IMG/VR virus record: IMGVR_UViG_3300048672_001183
Location: 1-32,039 of that record
Length of the DNA stretch: 32,039 nt
Strand: one strand, 5' to 3'
From: a virus
The notes beneath the pieces are model-generated. The model worked only from the letters and a program-made list of their open reading frames with translations. It had not been told where the DNA came from and searched no databases. The position numbers and the translations under genes were made by a program. Shown here piece after piece: positions 29,139 through 32,039 of the stretch; within the stretch, counting starts at the first letter, position 1, and the number at the start of each line of letters is the position of its first letter.

Positions 29139-29356
29139 TGCTAGTGCTTTACACAAAGGCGAATTGTGCCGCTTGCAAAGACGCAAAAAATTGGTTGAAG
29201 CACAAGGGATACGAATACGAGGAGGCTGAGCTGAATGATCCAGGCCTTCTTGCTGCCTTTAAGCTTCTTCACCCAGATGTTCGCACACTGCCGGCAATCT
29301 CTGACGAAGACGGGAACATTCTGCTCTCGTGGAAAACCGAAGCTGGCTTGATTTAA
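29138..29356 (+). CDS. Glutaredoxin-like protein, 72 aa
   Basis: MLVLYTKANCAACKDAKNWL shows the thioredoxin-fold start with a CxxC active site, C10-A-A-C13. KGYEYEEAELND and the cis-proline loop RTLPAI (P52) follow in the expected order. The size matches short phage glutaredoxins and NrdH-like proteins, which reduce ribonucleotide reductase or other disulfides in the cytoplasm. No reductase gene is in this window, so the partner would be a host enzyme. The start at 29138 has AGAAGGGAG upstream; an in-frame ATG at 29096 lies inside the membrane-protein gene and is unlikely. Confidence 0.82.
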   Translation: MLVLYTKANCAACKDAKNWLKHKGYEYEEAELNDPGLLAAFKLLHPDVRTLPAISDEDGNILLSWKTEAGLI

Positions 29357-29366
29357 GGGAGCACCA

Positions 29367-30212
29367 ATGAAACCCTTCGATCTCATCAAAGAAACGAATC
29401 TGAATCTCGGCACTGACTTCAAGTCGTCTCGTGAGCTCTGGGGCTATGCCCGCATCGCCTCGGACCGTATCAAGGCTCAGTGGCTCGATTCAGGTCGCAC
29501 CGACTACTCGATCTACAAAGATCCTGAATACATCTACGAAGGGTTGATCTGCTTCGACAAAATGTCTGGTGATGCGATCACTCGAATGGAGCGGTTGTAT
29601 CGAGCGCACAACCTGAAGAAGTCGAATCTTCTTGACATCTACAACGGCATCGGTCTGACCTCTGTGTATGCTACTCAGTGCGGATTCGAAGCGGTGGCGG
29701 TGAATGACAATCCACACCAAGTCTCGTTTATGCAGAAGACGGCGATGCGGCACCTCGGTCGTGAGATCAAGGTTTATGACACCCTTGCCGAAGTGCCAAA
29801 CAAGTCATTCGACATCGTGATGTCACTAGAGGTGATCGAGCACTTCACAGAGCCGATGGTCCATCTTCAAGAGACTCTCGACAAGATCAGCGATGGTGGA
29901 TGCCTCGCTGAATCAACTGGATTCGCCGACTGCACGCTCCCTGGTCACTTCGAGTATTACACCGTGAATGGCGAGCTCATTCGACATAGACAGGTCTCGA
30001 AGATCATGGCTGACTACCTTCGCACCGGTTACCTGAAGGGAGTCCAGTGCAAGCCACGAGTCTGGGGCAAGATCATGGTCGGATACGACAAGAAACCACG
30101 AGTGTGGCGAGAGGGTGCGCCCACTGATGCGGTGACATTCCACGGTCACTGTCGTGAGATGGATGATCTCGGGTTGGATCACTTCATAGTCCAGGGGATT
30201 TGGAAGCGATAA
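29367..30212 (+). CDS. SAM-dependent methyltransferase-like protein, 281 aa
   Basis: A class I Rossmann methyltransferase pattern: motif I LLDIYNGIGLTSVYATQCG (about residues 88-106; NGIG in place of the usual GxGxG), acidic end of strand 2 at VNDN, and FDIVMSLEVIEHF (about 148-160), typical of the methyltransferase-11/23 group. The C-terminal part (ESTGFADCTLPGHFEYYTVN; KPRVWGKIMVGYDKK) is less familiar and may bind substrate. No DNA methylase PPY/PC motif is visible, so the substrate is unknown. It is last in the early operon, with GGGAG before the ATG, and ends 8 nt from a converging gene. Confidence 0.7.
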   Translation: MKPFDLIKETNLNLGTDFKSSRELWGYARIASDRIKAQWLDSGRTDYSIYKDPEYIYEGLICFDKMSGDAITRMERLYRAHNLKKSNLLDIYNGIGLTSVYATQCGFEAVAVNDNPHQVSFMQKTAMRHLGREIKVYDTLAEVPNKSFDIVMSLEVIEHFTEPMVHLQETLDKISDGGCLAESTGFADCTLPGHFEYYTVNGELIRHRQVSKIMADYLRTGYLKGVQCKPRVWGKIMVGYDKKPRVWREGAPTDAVTFHGHCREMDDLGLDHFIVQGIWKR

Positions 30213-30220
30213 TTGTAACC

Positions 30221-30403
30221 CTAATGCAGCGTGTAAAAGGTAACAGAGGCTTCTAGCGTCTTTAGCACTTCAGTGATCCGTCGCTGAAGTGCCTTCGGGT
30301 TTTTACGGATCGAAATGTCTTGAAGAAGATCATAGCACGAAACTAGGATCTCAAGATCATCTTCAACAAGCTCATCGGCAAGTTGATCTGATCCGTCGCT
30401 CAT
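30221..30403 (-). CDS. Small acidic protein after the holin, 60 aa
   Basis: The protein starts MSDGSDQLADELVEDDLEIL and continues VSCYDLLQDISIRKNPKALQ: acidic, helical, no membrane helix. I start it at 30403, where GGGAGG sits 6 nt upstream; that site overlaps the end of the holin gene, so it is translationally linked to it. Longer in-frame starts would overlap the holin extensively. It could be a lysis accessory protein or simply a tail-end gene; no family is recognised. A plus-strand terminator lies within its sequence. Confidence 0.65.
   Translation of the reverse strand: MSDGSDQLADELVEDDLEILVSCYDLLQDISIRKNPKALQRRITEVLKTLEASVTFYTLH
30265..30304 (+). terminator. Plus-strand terminator inside the converging 60-aa gene
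   Basis: GCACTTCAG (30265-30273) pairs with CTGAAGTGC (30284-30292) around a 10-nt loop. An alternative hairpin CTGAAG-TGC-CTTCGG (30284-30298) is followed by GTTTTT. This would end the early operon 50-90 nt after the methyltransferase stop, inside the coding sequence of the opposite-strand gene. Confidence 0.5.
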
Positions 30404-30405
30404 TT

Positions 30406-30660
30406 TTACCTCCCGGTAAAGAATCGAGCTACTGCGCTCTCGCTGAACGGCTTCCCGGTAAAGGCTTCGTAAAGACGAGTTGCGGTCCAAACAATGGTGA
30501 AGAGAGCGGCAATTGCCGGTAGCCATTGGAACAGGGTGGCGACAGCTGTAGATGCCGCAGTGATGTCGCCAAGTGTCTTCATTGGGTGTCCGTGCTCCAT
30601 AGATTCTACACCCGCTCCTTGAGGTGCTCCTGTATTTAGTGTTTGACTGACTTTAGACAT
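30406..30660 (-). CDS. Putative holin, 84 aa
   Basis: The N-terminal 30 residues are soluble. From about residue 27, KTLGDITAASTAVATLFQWL and PAIAALFTIVWTATRLYEAF form two close hydrophobic segments, then a basic end (VARFFTGR). The 'GDI-AAS--VA--L-WLPAIAALF-IVW---R-YE' pattern is common in podoviral small holins. The ATG at 30660 has GAGG 8 nt upstream and follows the tailspike stop by 11 nt. Shorter starts at 30600 or 30582 are possible; a dual-start holin/antiholin arrangement cannot be excluded. Confidence 0.7.
   Translation of the reverse strand: MSKVSQTLNTGAPQGAGVESMEHGHPMKTLGDITAASTAVATLFQWLPAIAALFTIVWTATRLYEAFTGKPFSESAVARFFTGR
30631..30642 (-). promoter_or_regulatory. Promoter-like motif in the 5' end of the holin gene (ACACTAAATACA)
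   Basis: On the minus strand this reads ACACTAAATACA, 10 of 12 matches, at codons 7-10 of the holin. It could give a transcript starting at the shorter holin form (ATG at 30600), or be a chance match. Confidence 0.3.
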
Positions 30661-30671
30661 TTGAGCCTCAT

Positions 30672-32039
30672 TTAATCCTGATCAACAATCAAGTAGCTGA
30701 AGTATTGAGTGTCTGAAGTATTTGTGCTTGTTACGGTGAAAGATGTGCCGGCTGTTCGGGCTGACACATAAAGGTGACCGACAGTTGCTGCTGAGCCTGG
30801 CACGAGGGTGCTGAAATACACTCGGCTATTTGCCTTGATCTTCGTATTCGTAACAACCTTCGTCCCAGCGACAAGCGTGTCCGAGCCGTGGATTGTTGCC
30901 GAAGTGCCTGGATTCACAGCCACAAGTCGAGCGCCCGCTTCAAGGAATGCCCCATACTCCATATGGGTGTATCCTTGCTCTCCAACAGTTGTGCCTGGCG
31001 CCTTGTATGGCTCTACTGAAAGTGGCGAAGTGCCGTAGAAGCCATCATAGAAAACCACAGAGCCGCTGTTGTCATTTGAGATTCCCCAGTATCGCCCGCC
31101 GATTGAGCCGTGTGTGCCAGTATTAGCAAGCACAAGCTGCGGATTCGAGGTGCCGGTGATATTCAAGACGGAGTTGAAGCCAGGGAATGCCATACCGCCA
31201 GTAAAGGACAGCAAACCAACGCCGGATCGGTAAAGTGTCACATCAGCAGCAGCCGCCCCAGAGCTGAATGAAAGCTCGCCAGTATTCGCTGCAGAGATGA
31301 TTGGGTAGTCTGGGTATGAAGCGGCGAACACATTTACTGCACCACCACCAAGATCTGGTCCAGACACCGCAAGTGAGCCATTCGTGACTTCTAGGCTGTT
31401 ACCATAGATATTCGGCGTCTTGAATTTGATGCCCTTAACTTCGCTGTCATTGATGTTCAGCGTATCGATGCCAAGGTCGTGGATTGTGAATGTTGGCGAG
31501 ACGAAGCCAGTGGCATTCAGCGTCGCTGTATTCGCAATGAACACATTCCCATTTGAATTCACATCAACTTCAGCGTTGTATGTCGGTGAGATCCCGTTAT
31601 CGGTGTATCCGCTGATCGCCTTGATGTTGTTGTAGTTCGAGCCAACAAGCACAATTTGTCGAGAAAGCGCATTCGGAAGGTTGTATGTCCAGATTGAATC
31701 GATCGAGCAACCATACGAATTCGTGAGCTTCACAGCGATGCCTGGGCGAGCAGCATCAATGTAGGTATTCACCTCAGACCCACCACCGACAATCGAGGTG
31801 CCGAAGCAATTCTCAAGGTGATACGAGATGTTGCAATTGTCAGCGGCACACGACGAGAGCAGCGTGTATCCGTGGGACTTGATGTAATACCCAGTGCCGA
31901 GCACATTATTTGCGTAGCACGAGTTGAATTGAGTTGAGGTGCCACCAACATATGGCGAGACCCGGATATCAATGAAGAATCCGTATGCACCGCACTCTTG
32001 AGCGACCAAATTCGTGTATGTTGAGACGATCGGCAACAT
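30672..32039 (-). CDS. Tailspike, C-terminal part (runs off the right edge)
   Basis: This gives 455 residues up to the stop. The first 195 residues correspond to the copy at 1-584 and continue a right-handed beta-helix (repeated short strands with N/G turns: CYANNVLGTGYYIKSHGYT, LENCFGTSIVGGG). The final 150 residues form a separate beta domain; the end (NSRVYFSTLVPGSAATVGHL, then VSARTAGTSFTVTSTN) resembles the C-terminal trimer cap of many phage spikes. The first codon here is not a start; it is internal codon 248 of the gene beginning at 1325. The stop lies 11 nt before the holin ATG. It binds and probably processes the surface polysaccharide of the host. Confidence 0.82.
   Translation of the reverse strand: MLPIVSTYTNLVAQECGAYGFFIDIRVSPYVGGTSTQFNSCYANNVLGTGYYIKSHGYTLLSSCAADNCNISYHLENCFGTSIVGGGSEVNTYIDAARPGIAVKLTNSYGCSIDSIWTYNLPNALSRQIVLVGSNYNNIKAISGYTDNGISPTYNAEVDVNSNGNVFIANTATLNATGFVSPTFTIHDLGIDTLNINDSEVKGIKFKTPNIYGNSLEVTNGSLAVSGPDLGGGAVNVFAASYPDYPIISAANTGELSFSSGAAAADVTLYRSGVGLLSFTGGMAFPGFNSVLNITGTSNPQLVLANTGTHGSIGGRYWGISNDNSGSVVFYDGFYGTSPLSVEPYKAPGTTVGEQGYTHMEYGAFLEAGARLVAVNPGTSATIHGSDTLVAGTKVVTNTKIKANSRVYFSTLVPGSAATVGHLYVSARTAGTSFTVTSTNTSDTQYFSYLIVDQD
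31456..32039. repeat. Imperfect terminal overlap, right copy
   Basis: Counterpart of 1-584, same orientation, no gaps, 23 differences. Base 32039 corresponds to 584, and base 31456 to base 1. Removing one copy gives a circle of 31455 bp. Confidence 0.9.

Noticed and set aside
29367-30212. DNA adenine or cytosine methylase
   Set aside because: No DPPY/NPPF-type or PC motif is visible; only the general SAM-binding fold is supported.
1-32039. Lysogeny functions, tRNAs, insertion sequences
   Set aside because: Scanned for integrase, repressor, transposase and tRNA cloverleaf features; none was recognisable.

Overview
The window looks like a nearly complete genome of a tailed, P22-like podovirus, probably an uncultivated one infecting a Gram-negative bacterium. 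Evidence: a P22-type set of virion genes in the minus-strand late block (small and large terminase, P22-type portal, scaffold, P22-type coat, gp4-like tail accessory factor, gp10-like stabilisation protein, ejection proteins, pectate-lyase-fold tailspike), very dense coding, strong AAGGAG-type ribosome binding sites, and no integrase, repressor, tRNA or host genes. The two ends overlap: 1-584 and 31456-32039 are collinear without gaps and about 96% identical, and the tailspike gene runs in frame across the junction. The molecule is best read as a circular or circularly permuted genome of about 31.45 kb, with the two ends assembled from slightly different strains.

Layout. (1) Late block, minus strand, read right to left: thymidylate-synthase-like protein, GIY-YIG protein and a small protein (24391-23030); terS and terL (22991-21070); portal (21033-18781); an unusual block of fiber and decoration-like genes (18771-14036) and a Pro/Gln-rich protein; scaffold and coat (13424-11216); head-tail joining proteins (11130-8774); S74 chaperone fiber and a small virion protein (8771-7355); three large ejection-type proteins (7344-1517); a 64-aa protein; and the tailspike (1325 through 1, continuing 32039 to 30672). 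A holin candidate and a 60-aa protein follow the tailspike. (2) Putative replication module, minus strand (26510-24515): a small holin-like gene, an elaborately structured leader RNA, a GIY-YIG nuclease, a very small family-A-like polymerase, then a purine tract with 11-bp iterons. (3) Early operons, plus strand (26615-30212): small proteins, several of them single-helix membrane proteins, a GIY-YIG paralogue, a glutaredoxin and a methyltransferase, mostly joined by ATGA or TAATG overlaps.

Regulation. A motif close to CCGCTAAATACA recurs in gene-start regions on both strands, oriented with the downstream gene each time, and is the likely phage promoter. In the early and replication units it is followed after 5-7 nt by a hairpin whose sequence differs but whose position is constant. 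The most striking case is the leader at 26174-26298: a perfect 19-bp stem whose loop carries both an 8-nt kissing partner for a second hairpin and a 10-nt perfect complement to the Shine-Dalgarno region of the GIY-YIG/polymerase operon.

All assignments come from reading motifs by eye; no database search was possible.
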